The translations under genes and the position numbers were made by a program. 64,000 bases of DNA from Vampirovibrio sp041737375 (GTDB lineage Bacteria > Cyanobacteriota > Vampirovibrionia > Vampirovibrionales > Vampirovibrionaceae): contig NZ_JBGSRV010000010.1 in NCBI RefSeq assembly GCF_041737375.1, forward strand, positions 62,001-126,000, written 5' to 3'. The notes under the pieces were generated by a model that was not told the origin of the DNA, searched no databases, and saw only the letters and a program-made list of their open reading frames with translations. Shown here one piece after another: positions 18,115-26,389 of this stretch; position 1 is the stretch's first letter, and every line of letters starts with the position of its first letter.

Positions 18115-19077
18115 TTAAGAAGGTTTAACTAAGTCCAGGGCATCAAAACAGGCAGTTAAATTTTTTGGGGCCAAGTCCTTGTTGCTTTCGGATCGATACA
18201 ATGCGTTGGTGTTGATAGGCAGCCCGTCATCGGTATGCAAAACCACAAATGAACCATTCTGAAAACCTTTGTCCAGTTTTGCGATATCTTCCGCAATAAC
18301 GGTTTTTGCTTTGAGCGCTTTTGGCAAATGGACATTTTGGGGATTGGGTGGACTTAATGGAATACAAACGCCCTTTTTAGTGGCGCTACTGGGCCTAAAA
18401 AGGTGCAACTGATTACGGACTTTACCGGAACCGGAACGTTTATCTGGGCGCTGGTCATAAACCAAAACCGTTTTGGAGTCAGGACTATCATGGCAAAATT
18501 CTTTAAGCGCTTTAAGAAAAGTCAAGGCGACACCATCTTGCAACGCTCGGGTCAAGCTGTGTTCAGAAACCTCTATATTATTTTGAAGTCCAAAATCCCT
18601 GACTTTGGCCGTGTATTGCAAGCTTTTAAGGCTGGGTACTCGAGTGGAATCATCCGTATGTAACTGAAGCTTCCTGTTTTTTTTACTGACAGGCACTTTC
18701 ATGGCCTCCTCCAGCACAGAGTCCAGGTTTAACGCTTGGGCCTTCGCTTTTAAATCAGTAATATAAGCAGCCTCTTCTGCCGTCGTGGAGAAAATGGGCT
18801 TAGAGGCGTTTAAATTCTGGTTCGTAATTTTAGTCGGGGTGAACGAATCGAACGCCTCCCCGATTGCGTTTAAAGCGCTTACGTTAGGGCAAAAATGATA
18901 GTGGGGAAAAGAAAGATCTTGAGATCGGGCTTCTGCCTTCGCTTTCACCGATTTAAAATTGTTGCCAGGATCGGCATAAAAAAAGTTTTTCTTGGTGCCA
19001 CTGGATACCTTTAGCGCTTTTTTTTGTACGGACAAAGGGCTAGCCAGCCGAGGAGAGCTATTTTGAGTGGTGTTCAT
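18115..19077 (-). CDS. Unrecognised 320-residue protein
   Basis: I do not recognise this protein. It has no signal peptide or membrane segment and is Lys/Ser/Asn-rich and hydrophilic. It is probably cytoplasmic, with a disordered first 60 residues and more ordered stretches at about 105-135 (EEAAYITDLKAKAQALNLDS) and 175-225. Base composition is lower in GC than its neighbours. A motif in its upstream region (19167-19195) resembles one upstream of the unrelated gene pair at 44-45 kb. It lies between the end of the DNA-repair operon and a membrane-protein gene and is probably lineage-specific. Confidence 0.55.
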   Translation of the reverse strand: MNTTQNSSPRLASPLSVQKKALKVSSGTKKNFFYADPGNNFKSVKAKAEARSQDLSFPHYHFCPNVSALNAIGEAFDSFTPTKITNQNLNASKPIFSTTAEEAAYITDLKAKAQALNLDSVLEEAMKVPVSKKNRKLQLHTDDSTRVPSLKSLQYTAKVRDFGLQNNIEVSEHSLTRALQDGVALTFLKALKEFCHDSPDSKTVLVYDQRPDKRSGSGKVRNQLHLFRPSSATKKGVCIPLSPPNPQNVHLPKALKAKTVIAEDIAKLDKGFQNGSFVVLHTDDGLPINTNALYRSESNKDLAPKNLTACFDALDLVKPS

Positions 19078-19166
19078 AAATCAAATACCTTTTTAATCAT
19101 GCAGATGCATTGCAGATAAATGGTGTTTAAAAGTTTTTATGGCGGTGAAGAACTTTATTCAGCCTA

Positions 19167-19195
19167 CGTAGTATATCTAAAAAAGGAGAAACATT
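19167..19195 (-). promoter_or_regulatory. Upstream motif shared with 45285-45314
   Basis: Read on the minus strand it runs AATGTTTC, a T-run, GATATA, then CTACG. The same order occurs at 45285-45314, likewise upstream of minus-strand genes of unknown function. The TATACT in it could be a -10 box with an atypical -35. Confidence 0.3.
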
Positions 19196-19233
19196 TTATT
19201 TTGTGCGCCCACACGCAAAGCGGCTCTGTTTTT

Positions 19234-19794
19234 TTAAAAAAAACGGTAGGCCAAGGCAAAGGCAATGCTCATCAGGCCGGTCATGATGATGCTGCCTAAA
19301 AAACGGGACTTTAGGGGCAGGCGGGCTTGAATAATGTAATTCCCCAGCAGGGACAAGGGCAAGTTGACCAGAAACGATTTACAACTGGCCAGCCATAAAT
19401 CCTGAAGGGTGGCAGCAATGGCAATGTGGCCCCAAGCGGTGGTGGCTACTTTCAAAATCAGCATGTGCCGGGTAATCCACAAAGGGCTAAAGTAAAGCAT
19501 GGCTCCCAGCGTTCTGCCAAACCAGCCCAAACGGTAAATTTGCGGCTGTGCCCCTTGCTGCGGCTGGGTCAACCATTTTAGCGGTGGGAATGCTTGCACC
19601 TGAGCGGCGGTAAAAGAGCGTTGATCCAGCCATTGAAACCAGCGTGGCACTTCTTGCTGGTACACCAGCCCGCCCACCAAGGAGAGGGCCATTAAACGCA
19701 GCACCTGAAATTCACCCAGAATGAACTGAGCGATTAAATCGCCGGTGGGATAAAGCACCCATGGAATCCAACTGTTTTTAGGCTTCAACGTCAT
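19234..19794 (-). CDS. Multi-pass membrane protein, unknown function
   Basis: The 186-residue protein has hydrophobic segments at about 10-25, 32-45, 93-110, 115-150 and 165-185. The beginning (WIPWVLYPTGDLIAQFILGE) and the overall size resemble uncharacterised membrane proteins of cyanobacteria and weakly recall the Mpv17/PMP22 signature (GDxxAQ), but I cannot assign it to that family. The ATG at 19794 has AGGA about 10 bases upstream. It is divergent from mtnB. Confidence 0.6.
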   Translation of the reverse strand: MTLKPKNSWIPWVLYPTGDLIAQFILGEFQVLRLMALSLVGGLVYQQEVPRWFQWLDQRSFTAAQVQAFPPLKWLTQPQQGAQPQIYRLGWFGRTLGAMLYFSPLWITRHMLILKVATTAWGHIAIAATLQDLWLASCKSFLVNLPLSLLGNYIIQARLPLKSRFLGSIIMTGLMSIAFALAYRFF

Positions 19795-19939
19795 CAGATC
19801 TTTATCCTACCAAAATCGGAGCGTTTGGAGGCAAGCCCCCATAAAAGCCACCACTACCACCAGCGCCGCATTCCCTTTACGCCCCCCATTCCTTTTGCTA
19901 CAGTATTCGTATTGATACAGGATGCTCGGAGCCCCAGCC

Positions 19940-20614
19940 ATGTCCCCCAGCTCAGCCCCCGTGGACGCTGTTCAGACTCAACGCCTTTTAAAGCTAACGG
20001 AAATTATTCATTTCCTGCACAGCCGTGGCTGGACGCCCGCCACCAGCTCCAATTTCTCTTGCCGCCTGCCTGACGAAGGCTCACCCGGATTCTCCATCTC
20101 CGTCTCCGGGCTGGATAAGGGCGCCTTCAGTGCCGAAAATTTTATGGACGTTGATTTTGCGGGCCAGGTCATTCACCCGGAACAGGCTCACCTTCGCCCC
20201 TCGGCTGAAACGTTGCTTCATGCGCTGGTTTACCAAAAAGACACCAGCGCTCAGGTGGTGCTGCACACCCACTCGGTTAACGGCACGGTATTATCCAAGC
20301 TTTATGAAGCACAAAAAGGCATTGGCTTAAAAGACTTTGAAGTGCTGAAAGGGCTGGAAGGCACTGCCACCCATCAAACCGAAATTTGGCTGCCCATTTT
20401 TTCCAACGCTCAGGATATGAGCGCCTTATCGGCGGAAATTGAAGCGGGCTGGGGCAATCATCCACCCCTTTACGGCTTCCTGCTGGCTGGTCATGGCCTA
20501 TACACCTGGGGAGCCACCCACGCACAGGCCAAGCGGCATGTGGAAGTGTTTGAATTTTTATTTGACTGTATTTTAAAGCTGAGGTCCCATGGGTATCCTG
20601 ACTATTCCCGATAA
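19940..20614 (+). CDS. mtnB: Methylthioribulose-1-phosphate dehydratase
   Basis: This class II aldolase-fold zinc enzyme dehydrates 5-methylthioribulose-1-phosphate in the methionine salvage pathway. Family features visible are SSNFSCRL, SGLDKG, the zinc motif LHTHSVNG and AGHGLYTWG. The frame opens at 19922, but I place the start at the ATG at 19940 because GGAG (19928-19931) sits 8 bases upstream. It is the first gene of mtnB-mtnD-mtnC, and its end overlaps mtnD by 26 bases. mtnP lies 30 kb away; mtnA and mtnK are not in the window. Confidence 0.95.
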   Translation: MSPSSAPVDAVQTQRLLKLTEIIHFLHSRGWTPATSSNFSCRLPDEGSPGFSISVSGLDKGAFSAENFMDVDFAGQVIHPEQAHLRPSAETLLHALVYQKDTSAQVVLHTHSVNGTVLSKLYEAQKGIGLKDFEVLKGLEGTATHQTEIWLPIFSNAQDMSALSAEIEAGWGNHPPLYGFLLAGHGLYTWGATHAQAKRHVEVFEFLFDCILKLRSHGYPDYSR

Positions 20615-21119
20615 AGCCATCACCCTAACTGAAAACCCGGAAATCCGTGCTTATTTAAACGCACGTGGCATTTTGTTTGAACAATGGGAGGCCAGTTGCG
20701 CGTTCTCTCCCGATGCCACCCCGGAAACGATTATGGCCGCCTACGAGCCGGTATTAACCCCTTACAAGGCCGCCCATGGCTATCAAACCGCCGATGTCAT
20801 TTCCGTGCGTCCCGACACGCCCAATCTACCCGACATTCGGGCCAAATTTTTGCGGGAACATACCCACACCGAAGATGAAGTGCGCTTTTTCGTGGATGGA
20901 CAAGGGTTCTTCTGGTTCAATCTGGAAAACGATGAACCCGTTTTTTGCGTTAAATGCGTCAGTGGCGATTTATTGTCCGTGCCTGCCAACGTCAAGCACT
21001 GGTTTGATTTAGGGCCGGAAGCCTTTGTAAAAACCATTCGCATATTTACGGACGCCGCCGGTTGGGTGCCTCACTATACCCAATCCGGTGTGGATGAACG
21101 ATTTCGGGAAGGTTTTTAA
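20589..21119 (+). CDS. mtnD: Acireductone dioxygenase
   Basis: The 176-residue cupin converts acireductone to 2-keto-4-methylthiobutyrate (iron form) in methionine salvage. The metal ligands are H91, H93, E97 (HTHTEDEVRFF) and H137 (VKHWFD). The start ATG lies inside the last codons of mtnB, 26 bases before its stop, with GAGG just upstream, so translation is coupled. mtnC follows after 3 bases. Confidence 0.95.
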   Translation: MGILTIPDKAITLTENPEIRAYLNARGILFEQWEASCAFSPDATPETIMAAYEPVLTPYKAAHGYQTADVISVRPDTPNLPDIRAKFLREHTHTEDEVRFFVDGQGFFWFNLENDEPVFCVKCVSGDLLSVPANVKHWFDLGPEAFVKTIRIFTDAAGWVPHYTQSGVDERFREGF

Positions 21120-21122
21120 CCC

Positions 21123-21833
21123 ATGATTCGGTTTATTCTTCTGGATATTGAAGGCACCACCACCGATATTCACTTTGTGCATCAGGTACTGTTTCCTTAT
21201 TCCGCCAAGCGACTGTCCGCCTATATCAACGAACACGCCAACATGCCATCGGTTCAGGAAGCCCTGCAATCGGTTCAGCAAACCGTCCAGGCCGAAGAAA
21301 GCAAAGCCCTGAATCAGGCGGAAGTCATTGAGGTTTTACTCCGCTGGATTCAGCAGGATCGCAAGCATACCGCCCTTAAACAATTGCAGGGACTGATCTG
21401 GAAAGAAGGGTTTGAACAATTGCACTATCAAGGCCATGTTTACGACGATGTACCAAAGGCCTTGCAAAACTGGAAACGCAAAGGGATTGGGCTGGGCATT
21501 TACTCATCCGGCTCGGTGCAGGCCCAAAAACTGTTGTTTGCCCATTCTGTAGCGGGCAATTTAACCCCGATGTTTGGCCATTATTTTGATACCCAGGTGG
21601 GCGCCAAACAAGAGGTCGCCTCTTACCAGAATATTGCGGCCCAACTGAATTTACCCCCTATTGAAGTCCTGTTTTTATCGGATATTGAAGCCGAACTGGA
21701 TGCGGCCCGTCTGGCTGGTTTGCAGGTTATTCAAATTGTGCGGGAAGGAACCAAACCATCGCCCAGGCACCAGCATGCCCCGGACTTGCTAGCCATTGAA
21801 CAGCACACCGAAATCCCGTTTGCGGGCTTTTAA
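21123..21833 (+). CDS. mtnC: Enolase-phosphatase E1
   Basis: This HAD-superfamily enzyme enolises and dephosphorylates 2,3-diketo-5-methylthiopentyl-1-phosphate to acireductone, the substrate of MtnD. Motif I is DIEGTTT (8-14). IYSSGSVQAQKLLF is motif II and FLSDIEAELDAA is motif IV. The protein is 236 residues, the normal length. It follows mtnD by 3 bases with GGAAGG as ribosome binding site. Its last 4 bases overlap the end of the convergent aldehyde dehydrogenase gene. Confidence 0.95.
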   Translation: MIRFILLDIEGTTTDIHFVHQVLFPYSAKRLSAYINEHANMPSVQEALQSVQQTVQAEESKALNQAEVIEVLLRWIQQDRKHTALKQLQGLIWKEGFEQLHYQGHVYDDVPKALQNWKRKGIGLGIYSSGSVQAQKLLFAHSVAGNLTPMFGHYFDTQVGAKQEVASYQNIAAQLNLPPIEVLFLSDIEAELDAARLAGLQVIQIVREGTKPSPRHQHAPDLLAIEQHTEIPFAGF

Positions 21834-23269
21834 GGGTTCTGTATCAGCGTTTTAAGGTAAGTGTATTCATCCATGCCAGCAAGCACCCCTTCACGCCCCA
21901 GCCCGGAATCCTTAACCCCGCCGTACGGCAATAAATCGGCCCGAAAGGTGGGGATATCATTAATCAGCAAGCCGCCCACCTCCAGGGTTTGAAACGCTTG
22001 CTCCATCTTTTTGGAACTTTGGGTATAAACGCCCGCTTGCAACCCATAGCGGGATTGATTGACCAAGGCCAGCGCCGCTTCAAAATCCCGGTACAGGGTT
22101 ACCGTGGCAATGGGCGCAAATACTTCTTCTGCGTTAATGGCCATCTCGGGGGTGGTACGATCCAGCAGGGTGGGGTTGACCGTAAAGGCGTTAAACGTGT
22201 TGCCCCCATAAATGACATTGGCACCGGCTTTTAAAGCGTCTTTAATCAAGGTACGGGTGCGTTGCAGGTCCTGAATGCTAATCAAGGGGCCCACTTCCGT
22301 TTCCGGCTTAAACGGATCGCCCACTTTAATTTGCCGGGTGGCGGCAACCAAGGCCGGAAGCAAGGTATCTTTCAGGGATTCGTGAATAAAAATGCGTTGC
22401 ACCGAAATACAAATTTGCCCCGCAAAAGCAAAGGCCCCAAAGGCAATACGCCGAGCAACCTCTTCCACCGGGGCGTTCAAGTCCTCTACAATCACGGCCG
22501 CGTTACCGCCCAACTCCAGGGTAACCGATTTATGACCCGCCAAGGCGCGTAAATGCCAGCCCACCCTGGCGCTGCCCGTAAAACTCAGTTTGGCGAAGGT
22601 CTGAGAGCGCACCAGTTTTTCGGATACCCCGTTATCGGCAGGCACCACGCTAATGGCTTCATATCCGGCTTCCACCGCCAATCGCCCCAAGTAAAGCGCT
22701 GTTAGCGGCGTTTGCGGGGCAGGCTTGATGGTAATGGAGCACCCCGCGGCAATGGCCGGGGCCAGCTTATGCACCACCAGATTGAGCGGAAAGTTATAAG
22801 GGGTAATGGCCAGCACCGGCCCCAGCGGAAACCGGCTGATGCGGGCTGAACGACCTTCCACCTGCAACAGGGTGCTGGTGGCTCGTTCCACTTCGGTGGC
22901 ATAGGCCCGGCAAATTTTGGCGGCCCGAATTACTTCGTTGCGAGACAGCGTAATGGGCTTGCCGCATTCCTGGGTAATCAGCAAGGCCAAAGGCTCCTGA
23001 TGGGCCTCAATGCGATCCGCCAGATTGTGCAAAATTTCAATGCGTCTTTGAGGCCCGGTTTTCCGAAAATGCTGAAACCCTTGTTGAGCGGTCTTCTCAA
23101 TTAACTCCAAATGCAAGTCATCGGCATAATGCACTTCGCCCACCAAAGTGACCGTATCCCCCGGATAGTAAATGGGGCGCGTTTTTCCGCTTTTGCCAAA
23201 GCGTTCACTGCCTTGCAATATAAAGGGTTGAGCGGTTGCGGCCGCCTGTATTTGAGCGTGTGTGGACAT
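21830..23269 (-). CDS. NAD(P)-dependent aldehyde dehydrogenase family protein
   Basis: The 479-residue protein has the ALDH signatures TPYNFPLN (Asn159), LELGGN (general base Glu252) and GQICISVQR (catalytic Cys287), then EEVFAPIATV and the PYGGVKDSGLGREG end motif. The Cys motif GQxC(I/S)xxQR resembles the subgroup of lactaldehyde, phosphonoacetaldehyde and GapN-like enzymes rather than betaine aldehyde dehydrogenase. The substrate is not clear. It starts 14 bases downstream of the sugar-binding lipoprotein and has AAGGA as ribosome binding site, so both are probably on one transcript. Confidence 0.92.
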   Translation of the reverse strand: MSTHAQIQAAATAQPFILQGSERFGKSGKTRPIYYPGDTVTLVGEVHYADDLHLELIEKTAQQGFQHFRKTGPQRRIEILHNLADRIEAHQEPLALLITQECGKPITLSRNEVIRAAKICRAYATEVERATSTLLQVEGRSARISRFPLGPVLAITPYNFPLNLVVHKLAPAIAAGCSITIKPAPQTPLTALYLGRLAVEAGYEAISVVPADNGVSEKLVRSQTFAKLSFTGSARVGWHLRALAGHKSVTLELGGNAAVIVEDLNAPVEEVARRIAFGAFAFAGQICISVQRIFIHESLKDTLLPALVAATRQIKVGDPFKPETEVGPLISIQDLQRTRTLIKDALKAGANVIYGGNTFNAFTVNPTLLDRTTPEMAINAEEVFAPIATVTLYRDFEAALALVNQSRYGLQAGVYTQSSKKMEQAFQTLEVGGLLINDIPTFRADLLPYGGVKDSGLGREGVLAGMDEYTYLKTLIQNP

Positions 23270-23283
23270 GGATCAAAATTCCT

Positions 23284-24555
23284 TCAGGAACCCAATTCCA
23301 GTGTATCATTGATTTCCGTTTCGGCCCGGCGCAATGCGTTTTCCGGGGATAGCTTGCCCAACATGGCCAGTTGCACATAATGATTCATAATTTCATTGAT
23401 AGCGTTCTGGTTGGGTTGAATTTGATAAGCGGCGGTGGCCTTTAAAAGCTGAGACGCACTGATGGCCCGACCCTGAGCCATTAAATCATCCCCCGCAGAT
23501 GCCGCAAAATAAGGATCTCGCAAAGCGGCCGTCACCGAGGGCAAAACCGGGGCCGCCTGAGCCAGCGCCAACTGGTTTTTGGCATTGGTGATGAAGGCGG
23601 CAAAATCGGCGGCTTCTTTAGGATGAGCGCTTTTTTTCGGCACCACCAGCACCATCAAGGAAAAGTCTTTATACCCGGCATCCTGTGGAAATTGGGGGGC
23701 CACGCCGGTTACTTTATAAATATCAGGGGCATTTTCTTTCACAATTTTCAGAAAATTTGGCCCAATGGATAGCGAGGCCAGCGTCCCGGCCTGAAAACGA
23801 CCCACCGCCGATTGATGGCTTTCGGTAATGGCTTCCGCCGGAACCCAGCCCTGTTGATAGAGATCCACATACCGGGCCAGCGCTTCAGTGGCCGGTGGGG
23901 TGGCAAATGCGGCTTTGCCCTGCGCATTGTAAAGGGGAATGCCCAGCTTTTTTAATTCCTTTAAAAAGTTACCACTTTCGGCGATCACTGGCATCATGCC
24001 GTAAGCGCCCGCTTTTTGGCGCACCTGCTCCGCAAATTCGGATAAATCAGTAAAGTGAACGGGCGGCTGTTGGTAGCCCGCTTTTTGCAGGATAGAGCGG
24101 TTATAAATGGTAACGCTGGAGGTAATATACCAGGGAACACCAAAAGCCAGTGGCGTTTGGCCCGGTTTAATTAACGTCGCCGCATCCCAGGCCACTGGCA
24201 GATAAGTGGCTTTGACGCTTTTCGGCAAAGCCTGATTCATATCGGTCAGGGCATTCCGGTTGGCCAAAATGGCGGAGAAATCGGGGTTTAAATTCACCAC
24301 ATCCGGGGCATGGCCACTCAGCATGGCGGTTAAGGTGCGCTTGGGGCCTTCGGAAAAAGGCACATCCACCCACTTGATGCGCACATTAGGATGTTCCCGC
24401 TGGTAGGCCAGAAACATGGGTTCCAGGGTGCTTTTAAAGGTATCCAGTTGCAGCGTCCAGAATTCAAGCGTGATGGGTTCTGTCTTATGGGGAGCGGGCT
24501 GGGCGCAACTGGCAAAGACCAGTGTAACGCACAGCAACAAGGCCACCGCAAACAT
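23284..24555 (-). CDS. Extracellular sugar-binding lipoprotein of an ABC transporter (start uncertain)
   Basis: A lipoprotein signal (FAVALLLCVTLVFASC, lipobox FASC) precedes a family 1 solute-binding protein with TLEFWT-like and WVDVPFSEGPKRTLTAM text typical of maltose/glycerol-3-phosphate-type binders. The open frame runs to 24786 and overlaps the upstream stop as ATGA. However, its first 77 residues are low-complexity and include CHSREGGNPL, the translation of a palindromic intergenic repeat (24642-24687). I therefore prefer the ATG at 24555, directly before the signal peptide, although its ribosome binding site is weak. No permease or ATPase gene is adjacent, so this is an orphan binding protein in this window. 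Confidence 0.85.
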   Translation of the reverse strand: MFAVALLLCVTLVFASCAQPAPHKTEPITLEFWTLQLDTFKSTLEPMFLAYQREHPNVRIKWVDVPFSEGPKRTLTAMLSGHAPDVVNLNPDFSAILANRNALTDMNQALPKSVKATYLPVAWDAATLIKPGQTPLAFGVPWYITSSVTIYNRSILQKAGYQQPPVHFTDLSEFAEQVRQKAGAYGMMPVIAESGNFLKELKKLGIPLYNAQGKAAFATPPATEALARYVDLYQQGWVPAEAITESHQSAVGRFQAGTLASLSIGPNFLKIVKENAPDIYKVTGVAPQFPQDAGYKDFSLMVLVVPKKSAHPKEAADFAAFITNAKNQLALAQAAPVLPSVTAALRDPYFAASAGDDLMAQGRAISASQLLKATAAYQIQPNQNAINEIMNHYVQLAMLGKLSPENALRRAETEINDTLELGS

Positions 24556-24641
24556 GCGCCCGCTTGCCTGCGCTTGGGTAGCTACTTTTTTGCTGATGGG
24601 ATGTTGTTTGGCCGGAGGGGTATTGCTTGCCGGTGGGCGCA

Positions 24642-24687
24642 GTGGATTCCCGCCTTCGCGGGAATGACAAAGTATGCGGGAATGACA
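24642..24687. repeat. REP-like palindromic repeat (one full hairpin plus a half copy)
   Basis: Arms ATTCCCGC (24646-24653) and GCGGGAAT (24658-24665) surround CTTC and are followed by GAC. A half copy, GCGGGAATGAC, follows at 24676-24686. This sequence type, GGATTCCCGC...GCGGGAATGAC, occurs as a dispersed repeat in many bacterial genomes and is often mistranslated as CHSREGGNP, as happens here. Confidence 0.85.
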
Positions 24688-24782
24688 GAGGGCGCGGAGA
24701 GAGGTTAAAAAAGCCCAAAAGGCTGAAACGCTTAAAATAGCGGAAAAGGGGAGAGGGGGAGAGAGAGAGGGGGGGCGGCGGT

Positions 24783-25007
24783 TCATAACTGGAAATCCTT
24801 GAAGACCCGCATCACCACAAAGCGGGCTTTGGTCAATTCCATGGGAACGCCCTGCTGATCGCTGCCCTCAATGTAAATGGCCAGATCCGAGCCGGTTTTA
24901 TAGCCCAGAGACTCGGGAATGGTGATTAACTGATGCGGAATATTTCGCTCATTCAACCATTGGCTGGCGTTTTCAGTGGTAGGGGTAGAAGGCAGGACAA
25001 TCAGCAT
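24783..25007 (-). CDS. Small DUF3343-like protein (tentative)
   Basis: The 74-residue protein begins MLIVLPSTPTTENASQWL and continues with IPHQLITIPESLGYKTGSDLAI. This resembles DUF3343, small proteins suggested to act as sulfur or selenium carriers, but the usual conserved cysteine is absent, so the match is weak. It lies 39 bases after tatD, and its stop overlaps the long form of the binding-protein frame as ATGA. Confidence 0.55.
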   Translation of the reverse strand: MLIVLPSTPTTENASQWLNERNIPHQLITIPESLGYKTGSDLAIYIEGSDQQGVPMELTKARFVVMRVFKDFQL

Positions 25008-25046
25008 GAAACAGGGTTTCCCAACCGAAGGAATTTTACCCTTCCA

Positions 25047-25853
25047 TCATAACAGACCAAACACCTTGCGAGCATTGGCGGTGGTCACCGCAGCCACTTC
25101 CTCATAAGAAATCCCCCTGAGTTCCGCAATTTTTTCCACCACATGCTTCACTCGGGCAGGCTCGTTGGGCTTGCCCCGAAAGGGCACAGGGCTGAGGAAC
25201 GGAGAATCGGTTTCCACCAGCATCCATTCCAGCGGAATGTCCCGAGCGGCCTGATGCAGATTTTCCGCTTTTTTAAAAGTCACGTTTCCGGCAAAACTTA
25301 CGTAAAAATTTCTCTCAATCATGCGTCGGGCAAAATCCGTATCGCCCGAAAAGCAGTGCATGATGCCCCGCACCCCTGGCACCTCGCCAATCATCTGGTA
25401 CACATCCTCGTGCGCTTCGCGGTCATGCACAATCACCGGCAAGTCATACTTTCGGCCCAATTCCAGCAAGCTTTTAAAACATTTTTTCTGCAATTCAACC
25501 AGCGATTGATCCCAGTAGTAATCCAGCCCGGTTTCTCCCACGGCCACCACTTTAGGATGGGCCAGCAGCGCTTCCACTTCCGCCAGCCATTGGGGTTGAT
25601 CCACAATATCGGCCACATCGGTGGGATGCACGGCCACCGCCGCATAAACGTTCTCAAACCGCTCAGCCATGGCCATCACTTCCGGAAATTTGGCGGGGGT
25701 TACGCTGGGATTCACCAAAAATTCAACGCCTGCCGCTGTGGCCCGCTCTAGCACTTGCACCGGATCGGTGCCAGCCAGGCCATCCGGGTGTTCTTCCTGC
25801 CGGTTGATATAATCCAGGTGGCAATGGGTATCAATAATGGGAATGGCGCTCAT
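25047..25853 (-). CDS. TatD-family metal-dependent DNase/hydrolase
   Basis: The metal-binding motifs of the TatD amidohydrolase family are present: DTHCHLDY near the N-terminus, GETGLDYYWD, VIVHDREAHED, HCFSGD and VETDSPFLSP. The family acts as 3'-5' exonucleases in DNA repair and turnover and possibly in D-Tyr-tRNA quality control. I choose the ATG at 25853 (MSAIPIIDTHCH), which has AGGA 9 bases upstream, over the ATG at 25859. It sits between metG and small genes in a tight minus-strand run; tatD next to metG is a common bacterial arrangement. Confidence 0.93.
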   Translation of the reverse strand: MSAIPIIDTHCHLDYINRQEEHPDGLAGTDPVQVLERATAAGVEFLVNPSVTPAKFPEVMAMAERFENVYAAVAVHPTDVADIVDQPQWLAEVEALLAHPKVVAVGETGLDYYWDQSLVELQKKCFKSLLELGRKYDLPVIVHDREAHEDVYQMIGEVPGVRGIMHCFSGDTDFARRMIERNFYVSFAGNVTFKKAENLHQAARDIPLEWMLVETDSPFLSPVPFRGKPNEPARVKHVVEKIAELRGISYEEVAAVTTANARKVFGLL

Positions 25854-25864
25854 GGGCATCGGTC

Positions 25865-26374
25865 CTATACCAGCCGTAAATCAGGGAAGTGATTGTCTTT
25901 GTACCACTTGGCGCTTTTGTATTCCTGTGGAATTTTTTCATATTGATTCATGGGGTCATGACCCAACGCCCGCAACTTTTGCATCCATAACTCCCGTCTG
26001 GATTGAGGCAAGGCGTTCCCGCACCACGGGCAACAGTCAATCTTCCAATAAGACGTTCCGCCATCCCGAATGGGGATGCCGTATTCATCATACTGATCCA
26101 CATACACAATCAGGCTGCTGGGGCATTCCCAGGCATCCTGATGCGAAGCGCAACGGTAATTGGCATGATAAGCCATATGAATACACGGATAGGAGCTGGG
26201 GTCCACTTTCCAGTCTTTCAACTGCTCGGTCTGGAACCAGTCCCGGCAGACGTGGCAATCCTGCATGTGATCCGAGTAGGAGGCGTATTCGGGGGTTTCA
26301 ATGTCTTTCCAGTGAATGACATTGGCCGCGCCATCAAATTTATTGTAAGAGCGTTTAAATTGTTCACAGTTCAT
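25865..26374 (-). CDS. Small cysteine-rich protein with DUF6980-like C-terminus
   Basis: The 169-residue protein is rich in Cys, Trp and His and probably binds zinc. The N-terminal half has CHVC and CIHMAYHANYRC. The C-terminal half has CCPWCGNALPQSRRELW then LRALGHDP and IPQEYKSAKWY, which matches the pattern CPxCGxxLPxSxRxxW of the small DUF6980 family as I remember it. Its function is unknown. It lies 15 bases after metG and 12 bases before tatD, so it is part of that transcript. Confidence 0.65.
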   Translation of the reverse strand: MNCEQFKRSYNKFDGAANVIHWKDIETPEYASYSDHMQDCHVCRDWFQTEQLKDWKVDPSSYPCIHMAYHANYRCASHQDAWECPSSLIVYVDQYDEYGIPIRDGGTSYWKIDCCPWCGNALPQSRRELWMQKLRALGHDPMNQYEKIPQEYKSAKWYKDNHFPDLRLV

Positions 26375-26389
26375 GGGTTCAATGACTCT

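Noticed and set aside
24391..24708. Plus-strand frames across the binding-protein 5' region
   Set aside because: Antisense to the signal peptide and to the REP-like repeat; no supporting signals.
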